Positions 7,206 through 17,479 of a stretch of DNA of 64,000 bases are shown in pieces (the stretch's first letter is position 1; the number at the start of each line of letters is the position of its first letter). The position numbers and the translations under genes were made by a program. This stretch comes from Planctomycetota bacterium (GTDB lineage: Bacteria; Planctomycetota; UBA1135; UBA2386), in the NCBI GenBank assembly GCA_019636245.1, contig JAHBXX010000005.1, forward strand, positions 1-64,000, given 5' to 3'. A model generated the notes under the pieces. It saw only the letters and a list, made by a program, of their open reading frames with translations, searched no databases and had not been told where the DNA came from.

Positions 7206-8885
7206 TCACCAGTGGCCGATCACGCCCTCGGCGGCATCGCCGACGACGGCGCCGAAGCCGTTCGGCGCGGCGGGGTCGAGCACCAGCGGCTGGCCGTGGA
7301 AGCGGGCGCCCAGGAACTGCACGTCGTCGGGGATCGGCACCTCCCATACCGCCTGCTGGCCTTGGCCCACCAGCGGCACGAAGGCCGCGGGCTCGAGGTG
7401 CAGCGCGCAGCCCGGCATGCCGACGAGGCCGAGGTCGAAGGGCGGGATGCGCTGCCAGCCGAACGCCAGGATCGCCAGGTCCACCGGCAGGTCGAACAGG
7501 CGCACCTGCAGCGTGCGGCCGAGGCGCGGCGTGTCGTCGGGCACCAGCCGCGACGACGGCTGGGAGCCCGCGCAGCCAGGTCCATACGACACGAAGGTGC
7601 TGGTCGGGCCTATGCGCGCCGCCGACGTGTCGTTGTGCGCGGAGATCTCGACATACGACGTGCCCGGATCGAGCGGCGGCACGAGGTTCTGGTCGTGCTG
7701 GATGACGCCGCACACGACGACTTCTCCATCGGAACGCCGCAGCACGAAGTGGCTGTGGTCACCCTCGACCTCCACGTAGGTGACGCCGGGTGGCAACGGC
7801 GGAATCGGTGTCCAGATCGCCAGGCTCCAGTGGATCGCCGAGCCGTCGGAGAGCAGGGCAATGCACCGGTTTTGCCCGGCGGCGACGCGCGTGAAGCGCC
7901 GCCCTGCCGGCGCGACCGGTACCAGGTGGGCGTTGCTCGCCGTCGTACCGGCGTAGACGAGCGCGCCATCCGACCGGAGCAGCACGGTCTTGTTGTCGGC
8001 GACATCCACATCCACGTAGCGCAGCCCGGGCGGCAGCGCCGGAATCACGCTCTGGCCGAAGTTGTTGGCCCCGAACGCGACGGCGGCCCCATCGGAGCGC
8101 AGCGCGACGGTGTGCACGTACGACAACTTGGCTTTGGTGTAGGTGACCCCGGGCGGCAGCGCCGGCACGTTGCACTGCCCGTGTCCGTTGCTGCCCCAGG
8201 CCACCAGCTGGCCATCGGAGCGCAGGGCGGCGTTGTGGCCACCCCCCGCTTCGGCATGCACGTAGCGGACGCCCTTGGGCAACGGCGGCGGCGGGCTCGA
8301 GGCGAGGCCCCATTGCTGGACCGACCCGTCCGACAGCACCGCCAAGGCACGGTAGGCGCTCGTCGACATCTGGCGGAAGCGATAGGGCTGCCCATCGGGG
8401 TCGAGGCCGCGCGGCAGGCGGGCGAGATCGCCCTGGAAGAAGCCCTGGTCGCCCCAGGTCAGCACCTCGCCGTTCGACAGCAGTGCCACGCTGTGGTTGG
8501 TGCCGGTGTCGATGTCGATGCAGCGCAGGCCAGGTGGAATCGCCGGCGGCGTCGCGAGGCCGAAACCCGTCACGCCCCAGGTCACCAGCACCTGGTCGGA
8601 CCGCAGCGCCGTGCATTGGAAGAAGTCGGCCCGATAGAGCGTGTAGCGCGTGCCCGCGGGCGGCACCGGCACGTTGCACTGGCCGAACGTGTTGTCGCCC
8701 CATGCCACCAGCACGCCGTCCGACCGCATCGCCAAGGCGTGCGCGCCCTTGCAGCTCAAGCTCTCGTAGCGGGTGCCGGGCGGCAGCGGCGGTACGTTCA
8801 ACACGCCCGTAGTCAGGTCGCCCCACGCCAGGATCGAGCCATCCGACAGCAGCGCTGCCGCGGGTTCGTGAAGACAAACCGCCAC
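7206..8885 (-). CDS. RCC1-repeat exported-type protein, 5' end damaged
   Basis: About ten imperfect ~40-residue RCC1-type propeller repeats of the form 'LPPGxxYxxxxxGxxHxxALxSDGxxxAWGxNxxGQxNVPA' (for example ALRSDGQLVAWGSNGHGQ, ALLSNGEVLTWGDQGFF). A C-terminal ~130-residue domain follows, starting at SYGPGCAGSQPSSRLVP and containing GLVGMPGCALHL. I have seen a similar C-terminal domain in exported planctomycete proteins. There is no signal peptide. In this frame, the sequence upstream of GTG 8885 looks non-coding, whereas the neighbouring frame from ATG 8974 reads sensibly (CWLLDQTAVMFVDPRFGQVG), so a frameshift near 8885-8905 is likely. The frame itself stays open to GTG 9053. RCC1 propellers bind proteins; function here is unknown. 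Confidence 0.7.
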   Translation of the reverse strand: MAVCLHEPAAALLSDGSILAWGDLTTGVLNVPPLPPGTRYESLSCKGAHALAMRSDGVLVAWGDNTFGQCNVPVPPAGTRYTLYRADFFQCTALRSDQVLVTWGVTGFGLATPPAIPPGLRCIDIDTGTNHSVALLSNGEVLTWGDQGFFQGDLARLPRGLDPDGQPYRFRQMSTSAYRALAVLSDGSVQQWGLASSPPPPLPKGVRYVHAEAGGGHNAALRSDGQLVAWGSNGHGQCNVPALPPGVTYTKAKLSYVHTVALRSDGAAVAFGANNFGQSVIPALPPGLRYVDVDVADNKTVLLRSDGALVYAGTTASNAHLVPVAPAGRRFTRVAAGQNRCIALLSDGSAIHWSLAIWTPIPPLPPGVTYVEVEGDHSHFVLRRSDGEVVVCGVIQHDQNLVPPLDPGTSYVEISAHNDTSAARIGPTSTFVSYGPGCAGSQPSSRLVPDDTPRLGRTLQVRLFDLPVDLAILAFGWQRIPPFDLGLVGMPGCALHLEPAAFVPLVGQGQQAVWEVPIPDDVQFLGARFHGQPLVLDPAAPNGFGAVVGDAAEGVIGHW

Positions 8886-9229
8886 GAGCCGACCTGCCCG
8901 AACCGCGGATCGACGAACATCACCGCTGTCTGGTCGAGCAGCCAGCACTCGACCCCGTCGACCAGAGCCGGCATCGGGCAGCGCGTCGCATTTTCCCCGC
9001 CCGAGCCCCGCCGCACCCTGCGGCGATGCACCCCGGCAGACTCGGGACTCCACCTTCCCGCTGCTTTCGAGTTGCTGCGGATTCTCGTGCCCTCCCCACC
9101 CACGGTCAACCGCCCGGCCTCAAGGGGCCCAGGGCCATGAGCCCGACCTCCCCCCCCGCAGCACTCCCCCACCCCGCGATCTCCCCACCCCCCAAACCGC
9201 CACCTCGCTACGCTCCCGCCCCCCGCCGC

Positions 9230-10666
9230 ATGACCGAGCCCATCCTCGCGCCCCGCTCCCTCTGGCAACACGTCGTCGGCAGCCTGCGCGGCGAACAGCA
9301 CGACTACACCCGCGGCTCCCTGCCGGCGGCGATCCTGCTGCTCGCGATCCCGATGGTGCTCGAGATGGCGCTCGAGTCGACGTTCGCGCTGGTCGACATC
9401 TGGTGGGTCAACCGCATCGACGACGGCTGGTTCGGGATCGCCCCGACCGGCGGCGCCGCGGTGGCCGCCGTCGGCGCCACCGAAGGCCTGTTGTCCCTGG
9501 TCTACGCGGTCGCCTTCGGCCTCGGCATGGCGGTGACGGCGATGGTCGCGCGCCGCGTCGGCGAAGGCGATCTGCCCGGCGCGGCGATCGCAGGCTCGCA
9601 GGCGATCGGCCTCGGCCTCGTGCTCGGCATCGGCCTCGGCGTGCCGTGCCTGCTCTGGGCGCCCGAGCTGCTGTCGCTGATGACCGACGCCAACCCGAAC
9701 ACCGTCGCCGCCGGCACCGGCTACGCGCGCTGGATGCTCGGCGCCAACGTCATCGTCACCCTGCTGTTCCTGCAGAACGCGATCTTCCGCGGCGCTGGCG
9801 ACCCGATGCTGGCCCTGAAGACGCTGGCGGTCGCCAACGGCATCAACCTCGTGCTCGACCCGATGCTGATCTTCGGCCTCGGGCCGTTCCCGCAGCTCGG
9901 CGTCACCGGCGCCGGCGTCGCCACCTGCACCGGGCGCGCGATCGCGGTGCTCTACCAGTTCTGGCTGCTGCGGCGCGGCCGCGGCCGCGTGCGGCTCCAG
10001 CCGCTGTTGCGCTTCGACGCCGGACCGATGTGGACGCTGCTGCGGCTGTCGGCCGGCACCGTCGGCCAGTTCCTGATCGCGACCACGAGCTGGATCTTCC
10101 TGATGGCGTTCGTGAACCGCTTCGGCGAAGCCGCCGGCGCTGGCTACACGACCGGCATCCGCATCCTGATCTTCGCCCTGCTGCCGGCCTGGGGCCTCAG
10201 CAACGCCGCCGCGACGCTGGTGGGCCAGAACCTCGGCGCCGGCCAGCCCGACCGCGCCGAACGCGCCGTCTGGCTGACGGCCGCCTACGACGTCGCGTTC
10301 CTGGCCTGCGTCACCCTGGTCATGGAAGCCTGGCCGCGCGAGATCGTGCAGGTGTTCGTCGGCGACGCCGCCGTGCAGGGCCACGCGATCGACGCGCTGC
10401 GCATCATCGCCTCCGGCTACGTGTTCTACGCCTGGGGCATGGTCGCCGTGCAGGCGCTGAACGGCGCCGGCGACACGCGCACCTCGACCTGGCTGCACTT
10501 CTGGTTCTTCTGGCTGCTCGAGCTGCCGCTGGCATGGCTGCTCGCGTTCCCGCTCGGCCTCGGCCCGGTCGGCGTGTTCTGGTCGATCCCGCTGGCCGAG
10601 ACCAGCTTCGCCATCGGCGCGTTCGTCGTGTTCCGCCGCGGCCGCTGGAAGACCGTGCAGGTCTGA
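9230..10666 (+). CDS. MATE-family multidrug/metabolite exporter
   Basis: 478 residues and about 12 membrane helices in two homologous halves, as in MatE (NorM/DinF-like) cation-coupled exporters. Signature stretches include LLAIPMVLEMALESTFALVD in helix 1-2, the helix-7-like repeat, and QNLGAGQPDRAERAVW, which matches the 'GxxxGxxxxxxA' loop of the family. ATG 9230 was chosen because the upstream alternative, ATG 9137, adds a Pro-rich leader that looks untranslated. A TACGCT hexamer at 9209-9214 also lies 15 bases before 9230, consistent with a promoter. The substrate is not predictable. The gene ends at a strong bidirectional hairpin. Confidence 0.9.
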   Translation: MTEPILAPRSLWQHVVGSLRGEQHDYTRGSLPAAILLLAIPMVLEMALESTFALVDIWWVNRIDDGWFGIAPTGGAAVAAVGATEGLLSLVYAVAFGLGMAVTAMVARRVGEGDLPGAAIAGSQAIGLGLVLGIGLGVPCLLWAPELLSLMTDANPNTVAAGTGYARWMLGANVIVTLLFLQNAIFRGAGDPMLALKTLAVANGINLVLDPMLIFGLGPFPQLGVTGAGVATCTGRAIAVLYQFWLLRRGRGRVRLQPLLRFDAGPMWTLLRLSAGTVGQFLIATTSWIFLMAFVNRFGEAAGAGYTTGIRILIFALLPAWGLSNAAATLVGQNLGAGQPDRAERAVWLTAAYDVAFLACVTLVMEAWPREIVQVFVGDAAVQGHAIDALRIIASGYVFYAWGMVAVQALNGAGDTRTSTWLHFWFFWLLELPLAWLLAFPLGLGPVGVFWSIPLAETSFAIGAFVVFRRGRWKTVQV

Positions 10667-10671
10667 AACGA

Positions 10672-10709
10672 GGACGAGCCTGCCGGCGCGACCGCCGGCA
10701 GGCTCGTCC
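10672..10709. terminator. Perfect 17-bp bidirectional hairpin terminator
   Basis: Bases 10672-10688 and 10693-10709 are perfect reverse complements around a CGAC tetraloop. The hairpin lies exactly between the convergent stop codons of the MATE gene and the secreted-protein gene, so it can end both transcripts. There is no T-run on either side, as is usual for high-GC genomes. Confidence 0.75.
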
Positions 10710-10733
10710 GCGGGGCCGGAGCCCGACCGACGA

Positions 10734-12197
10734 TCACTGGAACTCGATCGTGATCGGCGTGCTCAGCTCCCAGGTGTTGAAGGTCGTCAGCGCCACGCTC
10801 TGGAACAGCACGTTGCCGACGAAGCCCGCCGGGATCGGCAGCATCGGCCAACTGGCGAATCCGCCGGCCGTGATCGCGAAGGTGTGGTAGTTCGGCCAGG
10901 GGTAGAAGTCGGGGAAGCACAGCGGCAGCGCCAGCGGCATCGTGAAGGAGGCCGTCGCCGTGCCGGCGACCGACGTGGCCGGCGTCCAGAACACGAAGTT
11001 GATCGGGAACGGCGAGCTGATGTCGACCATCTGCGAGCCGAACGGCAGGCCGCCGGCCGGCACGTTGACGACGTGCTGCTGCGGTTCCATCGAGTAGCGC
11101 ACGCTGCGCGTGATCGTCAGCGCGTTGACGTAGCTGGGCGCCCCGAGCGAGGAGCTGGTCGGCTGCACGCCCATCTGCGCGCCGAGCGTCGGCCCGAAGC
11201 CGCAGCTGCGCGCCGAGGGCACGCACGAACCCGTGTAGATCTGGCCGCCCAAGGCGGTCGTGCACAGGCCGGCGCCGGTCATCGTCTCGGTCGAGAACAG
11301 CAGGTCGGGCACCTGGACGGCGATGCCGGCGCAGCCGACGAACGCCGACATGGTGCCGTTCCAGTCGATCTCCAGCGACTCGAGGTCGATCGCGCTGGTG
11401 ATGCAGTTGCCGAAGCGGTCGGTGATCTGCGCGTTGACCACCATCGCGTCGACCTGGGCCTCGCTGTAGACGATCACGGCGCTGTTCGGCATCACCGCGG
11501 CGACCGTCCAGTTCGGGTTGTAGGTGATCGCCCAGTCGGGGATGCACAGGATCGCGCCGTCCTGCGCGAACGCCGGCCCGCAGGCGCTGAAGATCGGCGT
11601 GTCCTGGTCGAGCGAGTAGTAGACGCCGAGGCCGGGCGCGAACGCGATCGCGTCGACGTCGATCGGCGTGGCCGGCGGCAGGCCCATCGCCAGGTTGAAC
11701 TGCTCCTGGCGCATGAAGTACTCGACCTGGCCCTCGTTGAGGGAGGCGTCGCGCACGATGCGGCCGACGTCGCCCGGGCGCAGGCCGGGAGCGCCGCTCA
11801 GCACCGTGCCCATCGCCACCGACGGCGAGTAGAACACCGTGCGCGCGCTCGAGCCGCCCAGCACCGGCGACAGCGGCGGACCTTCCATGAGCGCGTCGAT
11901 CGAGCCGAACAGGCCCGGCTCCCACCATTGGGCATCGCCGTCCTCGTCGCCCGCCATGGTGTGGAAGCAGGTCCGCGGCGCCCACTTCTCGGCCGACAGG
12001 CTGCTGCACGGGCCGGCCGAGCGCTCGAGGTGGGCGATCTCGTTGGGGTGGAGGAAGCGCAGCACCGTGCCGGCGCTGCCCGACAGGGTGATCTCGGGTT
12101 GCGAGTAGGTCAGCAGGAAGTCCGGCCCGCCCTGGGCGGCGGCGGCGGCGCAGAGGGTGAGCGGCGGGAGCAGACGGGCGAAGCGGTTGGGGATCAT
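10734..12197 (-). CDS. Secreted protein of unknown function
   Basis: 487 residues starting at ATG 12197, with GAGG about 6 bases upstream. A signal peptide ([20 protein letters not shown]) is clear; the rest has no membrane helix. The sequence is rich in beta-prone, Cys-containing segments ([20 protein letters not shown]) and resembles the loosely related exported proteins that planctomycetes carry in large numbers. I recognise no catalytic motif. Phrases such as [10 protein letters not shown] and [19 protein letters not shown] are reminiscent of secreted proteins that present beta-propeller or jelly-roll folds, but this is a guess. It is transcribed divergently from the kinase gene. Confidence 0.7.
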   Translation of the reverse strand: MIPNRFARLLPPLTLCAAAAAQGGPDFLLTYSQPEITLSGSAGTVLRFLHPNEIAHLERSAGPCSSLSAEKWAPRTCFHTMAGDEDGDAQWWEPGLFGSIDALMEGPPLSPVLGGSSARTVFYSPSVAMGTVLSGAPGLRPGDVGRIVRDASLNEGQVEYFMRQEQFNLAMGLPPATPIDVDAIAFAPGLGVYYSLDQDTPIFSACGPAFAQDGAILCIPDWAITYNPNWTVAAVMPNSAVIVYSEAQVDAMVVNAQITDRFGNCITSAIDLESLEIDWNGTMSAFVGCAGIAVQVPDLLFSTETMTGAGLCTTALGGQIYTGSCVPSARSCGFGPTLGAQMGVQPTSSSLGAPSYVNALTITRSVRYSMEPQQHVVNVPAGGLPFGSQMVDISSPFPINFVFWTPATSVAGTATASFTMPLALPLCFPDFYPWPNYHTFAITAGGFASWPMLPIPAGFVGNVLFQSVALTTFNTWELSTPITIEFQ

Positions 12198-12404
12198 GGT
12201 CGGCCTCGGTTGGGGAATGCGGTTCACCCTGGCAAGGACCGACCGGTCCCGACCGCACGCGCGGCGTCCCCGGATTCCGGCGGGCCCTGTCGGAAGCGGC
12301 CCGCAGGCCGCGGGATCGGCGCTCCCGACCACCCGCCCGGCATGGCGCCCGGAGTCGCCAACCGCTTTTGCCGGCGTGAGATCCACGCCTGTCGCCGGTC
12401 GTGC

Positions 12405-12418
12405 CATGATCGGCGCGC
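12405..12418 (+). promoter_or_regulatory. Candidate -10 element of the kinase-SUMF1 gene
   Basis: CATGAT at 12405-12410 (one mismatch to TATGAT) sits 8 bases before ATG 12419, with no Shine-Dalgarno sequence between. The spacing suggests a leaderless or nearly leaderless transcript. Confidence 0.3.
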
Positions 12419-14959
12419 ATGGGTTTGCGGAACGGCCACGACCCCTTGCCACCGGCGCTCGAGGACGCCGTACTGACGATCCTCGACGGCGACGAAGGCG
12501 CCCGCGCCGGCGCGCTGGCGGCGCTGTTCGCGGCCAACCCGGCGCACGCGGCCGCGCTGCGGTCCTGGCTCGCGGCGGCCGGCGTCACGGTGGGCGGCAC
12601 CCTGATCGGCGGGGTCGCCACCGCCGGCCCGGCCCGCGACGACGAGGCCCTGCCCAGGCGCCTCGGCGCCTACGTGCTGCAGGCCCTGCTCGGCCGCGGC
12701 GGGTTCGGCACCGTCTACCGCGCCGAGCAGCAGGAACCGATCCGCCGGCCGGTGGCCGTCAAGGTCCTGAACCCCGGCATGGACTCGCGCGAGATCCTGG
12801 CGCGGTTCGCCGCCGAACGCGAGGCGCTGAACCGCATGGACCACCCCGGCATCGCCCGGCTGCTCGACGCCGGCACGACCGACAAGGGGCGGCCGTTCTT
12901 CGTCATGGAACTGGTCGAAGGGCCGACGCTGGCGGCGCACTGCCGCCAGCGCGGGCTGCCGTTGCGCGCCCGGATCGAGCTGTTCCTGCACGTGCTCGAG
13001 GCGATGCAGCACGCGCACCAGAAGGCCGTGCTGCACCGCGACCTCAGCTCCAACAACGTGCTCGTGGCCGAGGTCGACGGCCGGCCGCAGCCGAAGATCA
13101 TCGACTTCGGCATCGCCAAGTCGCTGCGCGACCCGCTGCTGCTGGGCGGCGCGATGACGTTCCAGGGCACCCTGATGGGCACGCCGGAGTTCATGAGCCC
13201 GGAGCAGGCCGAGGGTCGCGTCGAGGACATCGACACCCGCGCCGACGTCTACGCGCTCGGCGTGCAGCTCTACGAGCTGCTGACCGACGAGCTGCCGATC
13301 CCCGGCGTCGTGCTGCGCGCCCAGGGCCCGGCCGGCATGGCGGCCGCCATCCGCCGCCATGCGGTGGCGCCGCCGAGCCAGGTCGCCCCGCCGCCGCGCC
13401 GCGCCGCGCTGCGCGGCGACCTCGACCTGATCGTCGGCAAGGCGATCGCGAAGGACCGCGACGACCGCTACGCCACCGTCGCCGAGTTCGCCGCCGACCT
13501 GCGCCGCCATCTCGCCGACGAACCGGTGCAGGTGGCCCTGCGATCGACGTGGTACCGGCTGCGCAAGTTCGTGCGCCGCCATCGCGCGCAGACCGCCGCC
13601 GTGGCGCTGGCCGCGGCCTCGCTGCTGGCGGGGCTGACGCTGGCGCTCTGGTCCCTGGGCATCGCGCGCACCGCCCTGGCCGCGGCGGAGGCGCAGCGCG
13701 CCGCCATGGCCGCGAAGGCCGACGCGGGCTTCCGGCTGCTGGCCAACGAGGGCCGTCTGCGGGCCGCCGTGGCGGCCGCCGAGGCCCTGCCGCCGCCGTG
13801 GCCCGAACACGAGCGCACCTTCACCGACTGGCTCGAAGAGCACGGCGAACCCCTGGCGGCCGAACGGGCGAAGCTGCGCGAACGGTTGGCGGAGCTGTCG
13901 GCACGCAAGGCCGGGTCGCCGGGCGGCCAGTTCGAGGATGCCGCCGACCAGCACCTCGAGGAGGCGCTGGTGCGGCTCGAGGCGGCGCTGGCCGCGTTCC
14001 TCGGCCCCGACGGGGCGCGGCAGCGCGTGCAGGAGCGACTGCGGTTCCTGCGCGACGTCGTGCAGCCGGCGCTGCTCCGGCACGCGGCTGCCTGGCGCGC
14101 GACGAGCGACGCGATCACCGCCAGCACGACCTACCGCGGCGTGCGACTGCCGCCGCTGCCGGGGCTGGTGCCGCTCGGCGCCGACCGCCAGAGCGGCCTG
14201 TTCGAGTTCCTCGATCTGTGCACGCATGCCGCCGGCCGGCCGCTGCCCGGGCGTGGCGACGACGGGCGCCTGCAGACCGACGGCGGCACCGGCATCGTCT
14301 TCGTCCTGGTGCCACCCGGCACCGTGCGCCTCGGCGCCCGCCGGGGCGACCCCGGCATGGCGCAGAACGACGACCGGGCCGAGGACGACGAGCTGCGCGG
14401 CGAGCTGGTGCGACTCGACGAGTTCCTCCTGGCCCGCACGGAGCTGACCGCCGGCCAGTGGGCGCGCCTGCTGCGCCAGCCCCCCGACGGCCCGGACCCG
14501 CTGCTGCCGGCCGTCGGCATGCACTGGGCCGAAGCCGCCACGGCCCTGGCGGCCGCCGACCTCGTGCTGCCCAGCGAAGCGCAGTGGGAGTACGCCTGCC
14601 GCGCGCGCACCACCACGCCGTGGGCCTCGGGCAGCACCGCGGGCTCGGTCGCGGCGTTCGGCTGGTTCGGGCCGCGACCGCAGCCGGTCGGCCTGCTGGC
14701 GCCGAATGCCTTCGGGCTGCACGACCTGCACGGCAACGTCGCCGAGTGGTGCCGCGACCAGAAGCTGCCCTACGGCAGCGTGGCCCCGCGCGCCGGCGAC
14801 GGCCTGCGCGAACGCGCTGGCGACGGCCCGCGCGTGGTGCGCGGCGGCGCCTGCCACCAGGGACCGCTGGCGGCCCGCTCCTCGGCGCGTGCAGCGCTGC
14901 CGGCGCTGGCGCGCGACAGCGCGCTCGGCCTGCGGCCGGTGCGCCTCGTGCGTCGCTAG
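12419..14959 (+). CDS. Membrane Ser/Thr protein kinase fused to a SUMF1 (FGE-like) domain
   Basis: 846 residues. A Hanks-type kinase domain (about 80-365) has the Gly loop [14 protein letters not shown] lysine, DFGIAK and SPEQAEG. The catalytic loop reads HRDLSSNN, so the lysine of HRDLKxxN is replaced by Ser (residue 210), while Asp208 and Asn213 remain. A membrane helix follows (~393-417), then a helical linker and a C-terminal formylglycine-generating-enzyme-type domain ([54 protein letters not shown]). In planctomycetes such kinases likely phosphorylate cytoplasmic targets in response to signals bound outside; the SUMF1 fold is often C-type-lectin-like and need not be catalytic. It is monocistronic and divergent from the secreted-protein gene. 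Confidence 0.92.
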   Translation: MGLRNGHDPLPPALEDAVLTILDGDEGARAGALAALFAANPAHAAALRSWLAAAGVTVGGTLIGGVATAGPARDDEALPRRLGAYVLQALLGRGGFGTVYRAEQQEPIRRPVAVKVLNPGMDSREILARFAAEREALNRMDHPGIARLLDAGTTDKGRPFFVMELVEGPTLAAHCRQRGLPLRARIELFLHVLEAMQHAHQKAVLHRDLSSNNVLVAEVDGRPQPKIIDFGIAKSLRDPLLLGGAMTFQGTLMGTPEFMSPEQAEGRVEDIDTRADVYALGVQLYELLTDELPIPGVVLRAQGPAGMAAAIRRHAVAPPSQVAPPPRRAALRGDLDLIVGKAIAKDRDDRYATVAEFAADLRRHLADEPVQVALRSTWYRLRKFVRRHRAQTAAVALAAASLLAGLTLALWSLGIARTALAAAEAQRAAMAAKADAGFRLLANEGRLRAAVAAAEALPPPWPEHERTFTDWLEEHGEPLAAERAKLRERLAELSARKAGSPGGQFEDAADQHLEEALVRLEAALAAFLGPDGARQRVQERLRFLRDVVQPALLRHAAAWRATSDAITASTTYRGVRLPPLPGLVPLGADRQSGLFEFLDLCTHAAGRPLPGRGDDGRLQTDGGTGIVFVLVPPGTVRLGARRGDPGMAQNDDRAEDDELRGELVRLDEFLLARTELTAGQWARLLRQPPDGPDPLLPAVGMHWAEAATALAAADLVLPSEAQWEYACRARTTTPWASGSTAGSVAAFGWFGPRPQPVGLLAPNAFGLHDLHGNVAEWCRDQKLPYGSVAPRAGDGLRERAGDGPRVVRGGACHQGPLAARSSARAALPALARDSALGLRPVRLVRR

Positions 14960-15046
14960 CGACGGCGCGAACACGGCCGGCGCGCGGGCAAGGGTGGACC
15001 GACGAGGTCCGGGCCGTCCGCCATTCTGGGCGGGCATCCCTGCCGA

Positions 15047-15058
15047 TAGAGTGCGCCC
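15047..15058 (+). promoter_or_regulatory. Candidate -10 element of the thr operon
   Basis: TAGAGT (15047-15052) lies 6 bases before the GTG start of thrA. A weak TTCTGG is found 17 bases further upstream (15024-15029). No Shine-Dalgarno sequence and no threonine-rich leader peptide were seen, so attenuation like that of enteric thrABC is not indicated. Confidence 0.35.
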
Positions 15059-17479
15059 GTGATCGCCCACAAGTTCGGCGGCAGCAGCGTCGCCCATGCC
15101 GAGCGCATCCTGCGCGTCGTCGACATCCTGCTGGCACGTCCCGAGCGCCAGGTCGTGGTGGTCTCGGCGATGCAGGGCGTCACCGACGCCCTGATCGCCC
15201 TGGTGCAGCAGGCCGCCGCCCGCGATCCGGCCTGGGAGGGCGACCTCGAGGCGCTCGAACGGCGCCACACCGACACCGCGCAGGCGGTGCTCGGCCCGCG
15301 CGCCGAAGCCACGCTCGCCGTCCTGCAGGCGGGCTTCGCCGCGCTGCGCGACCTGCTGCGGGCGCAGACGCTGGTCGGCGCCGTGTCGACCGATCTGCTC
15401 GACCTCGCCTCGGGCCTCGGCGAGGTCTGGTCGTCGACGATCGTCGATGCCGCGCTGCGGGCCCGCGGCGCCCCCAGCCAATGGCTGGACGCCCGCGCGG
15501 TGCTGGTCGTGGACCAGACCGACCTGGGCGCCGCCGTCGTCTGGGACCAGTCGCAGCAGCGGCTCGCCGGCCACCTCGCGGCCGCGCCGCCGCGCACCGT
15601 CGTCACCGGCTTCACCGCCCGGACCCGCTGCGGCCGGGTCACCACCCTCGGCCGCAACGGCAGCGACTACTCGGCGGCGATCTTCGCGGCGCTGTTCGGC
15701 GCCCGCGAACTGCACGTCTGGAGCGACGTCGACGGCGTGCTGTCGGCGGACCCGCGGCTCGTGCCGGAGGCGGTGCACATCCCGCGCCTGTCCTACGCCG
15801 AGGCCTGCGAACTGGCCTACTTCGGCGCCAAGGTGCTGCACCCGCAGACGATGGCGCCGGCGATCGAGCGCGGCATCCCGATCGTCGCCCGCAACACGTT
15901 CCACCCCGAGCACCCGGGCACGCGCATCGCCGCCGAGGTCGACCTGTCGCAGCCGGTCAAGGGCGTGACCACCTTCCAGGGCCTCGCCATCCTCGACCTC
16001 GAGGGTGCCGGCATGATCGGCGTGCCGGGCACGGCCGAGCGCGCGTTCGCGGCGCTGAAGCAGGCCCGCGTCTCGGTGGTGATGATCTCGCAGGGCAGCT
16101 CGGAGCACTCGATCTGCTGCGTGATCCGCGAGCGCGACGCGGAGGCGGCGCGGCACGCGCTGCTGGAGGCCTTCGCCCGCGAACTGGCGAGCCGCCAGGT
16201 CTCCGGCATCGCGGTGGTGCGCGGCATCGCCGCCCTGGCCGTGGTCGGCGACGGCATGGCCGGCCGGCCGGGCACGGCGGCCCGGCTGTTCGCGGCGCTG
16301 GCGCGCGCCAACGTCAACGTGCGCCTGATCGCGCAGGGCGCCTCGGAGCGCAACATCTCGGTGGCGATCGACGCCGCCGACGCCCGCCGCGCGCTGCGCG
16401 CCGTGCACGCGGCGTTCTACCTGTCGCCGCAGACGATCTCGATCGGCCTCGTCGGCCACGGCCAGGTCGGCAAGGCGTTCGCGGCCCAGCTGCACGCCGC
16501 GGCGGCGCGGCTGCGGCGCGAACACGACCTCGACCTGCGGCTGCGCGCCGTCGCCAGTTCGCGCCGCATGCAGCTCGGCGACCCGGCGCTGCCCGAGGGC
16601 GGACCGATCGCGTTCGACCGCGACGCCGACCTCGAGGCCTTCGCCGACCACGTCGCCGCCGAGCACCTGCCGCACGCCGTGGTCGTCGACTGCAGCGCCA
16701 GCGACGCGGTCGCCGACCGCTACGCCGGCTGGCTGGCGCGCGGCATCCACGTCATCGCCGCGAACAAGCAGGCCGGCTCGGGCCCGCTCGGGCGCTACCG
16801 GACGCTGAAGCGCCAGCCGGGTTCGTTCCGCTACGAGTCGACGGTCGGCGCCGGGCTGCCGATCATCACCACGCTGCGCGACCTGCTCGACACCGGCGAC
16901 GAGGTGCTGGCGATCGAGGGCGTGCTGTCGGGCACGCTGGCGTTCCTGTTCCACCACTTCGACGGCCGCGAGCCGTTCTCGGCGCTGCTGCGGCGGGCGA
17001 TGGCGCTCGGCTACACCGAGCCCGACCCGCGCGACGACCTGTCCGGTCGCGACGTGGCGCGCAAGCTGGTCATCCTCGGCCGCGAGTGCGGCTGGGACCT
17101 CGCGCTCGACGCGGTGCGGCTCGAATCGCTGGTGCCCGAGCCGCTGCGGGAGTTGCCGCGCGACGACTTCGTGGCGCGGCTCGGCGACCTCGATGCGCCG
17201 CTCGCCGCCCGCCGGACCGCGGCCGGCGACGGCGCGGCGCTGCGCTACGTCGCCCGTCTCGCCGCCGGCGGCGAGGCCAGCGTCGGCCTGGTCGCGCTGC
17301 CGGCGGGCCATGCCCTGCTCGCGGCGCGGGCCACCGACAACGTGGTGCAGTTCACCACCCGGCGCTACCGCGACAACCCGCTGGTCGTGCAGGGGCCGGG
17401 CGCCGGACCCGAGGTGACGGCGATGGGCGTGTTCGCCGACCTGCTGCGGCTCGCGGCGGCGGTGGGAGCCCGGCTGTGA
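15059..17479 (+). CDS. thrA: Bifunctional aspartate kinase/homoserine dehydrogenase
   Basis: 806 residues, the length of fused ThrA/MetL enzymes. The N-terminal aspartokinase domain starts with [14 protein letters not shown] and contains [14 protein letters not shown] and the nucleotide site [14 protein letters not shown]. Two ACT domains (~310-450; [18 protein letters not shown] and [18 protein letters not shown]) should sense end-product amino acids. The homoserine dehydrogenase domain starts near 460 with [13 protein letters not shown] (NAD(P) fold) and contains VIAANKQAG, the catalytic-Lys region, and [11 protein letters not shown]. It converts aspartate to aspartyl phosphate, and aspartate semialdehyde to homoserine. 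GTG 15059 is the only start consistent with the conserved N-terminus. First gene of a thrA-thrB-thrC operon. Confidence 0.95.
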   Translation: MIAHKFGGSSVAHAERILRVVDILLARPERQVVVVSAMQGVTDALIALVQQAAARDPAWEGDLEALERRHTDTAQAVLGPRAEATLAVLQAGFAALRDLLRAQTLVGAVSTDLLDLASGLGEVWSSTIVDAALRARGAPSQWLDARAVLVVDQTDLGAAVVWDQSQQRLAGHLAAAPPRTVVTGFTARTRCGRVTTLGRNGSDYSAAIFAALFGARELHVWSDVDGVLSADPRLVPEAVHIPRLSYAEACELAYFGAKVLHPQTMAPAIERGIPIVARNTFHPEHPGTRIAAEVDLSQPVKGVTTFQGLAILDLEGAGMIGVPGTAERAFAALKQARVSVVMISQGSSEHSICCVIRERDAEAARHALLEAFARELASRQVSGIAVVRGIAALAVVGDGMAGRPGTAARLFAALARANVNVRLIAQGASERNISVAIDAADARRALRAVHAAFYLSPQTISIGLVGHGQVGKAFAAQLHAAAARLRREHDLDLRLRAVASSRRMQLGDPALPEGGPIAFDRDADLEAFADHVAAEHLPHAVVVDCSASDAVADRYAGWLARGIHVIAANKQAGSGPLGRYRTLKRQPGSFRYESTVGAGLPIITTLRDLLDTGDEVLAIEGVLSGTLAFLFHHFDGREPFSALLRRAMALGYTEPDPRDDLSGRDVARKLVILGRECGWDLALDAVRLESLVPEPLRELPRDDFVARLGDLDAPLAARRTAAGDGAALRYVARLAAGGEASVGLVALPAGHALLAARATDNVVQFTTRRYRDNPLVVQGPGAGPEVTAMGVFADLLRLAAAVGARL

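Noticed and set aside
7700..8860. Regularly spaced similar DNA blocks, possible repeat array
   Set aside because: They encode RCC1 propeller repeats about 40 residues long; spacing and divergence do not fit CRISPR.
9137..9229. N-terminal extension of the MATE exporter from ATG 9137
   Set aside because: The extra 31 residues are Pro/Ser-rich and contain a promoter-like TACGCT; more likely untranslated.
15000..15058. Threonine attenuator/leader peptide before thrA
   Set aside because: No short ORF with Thr/Ile codons and no terminator/antiterminator pair.
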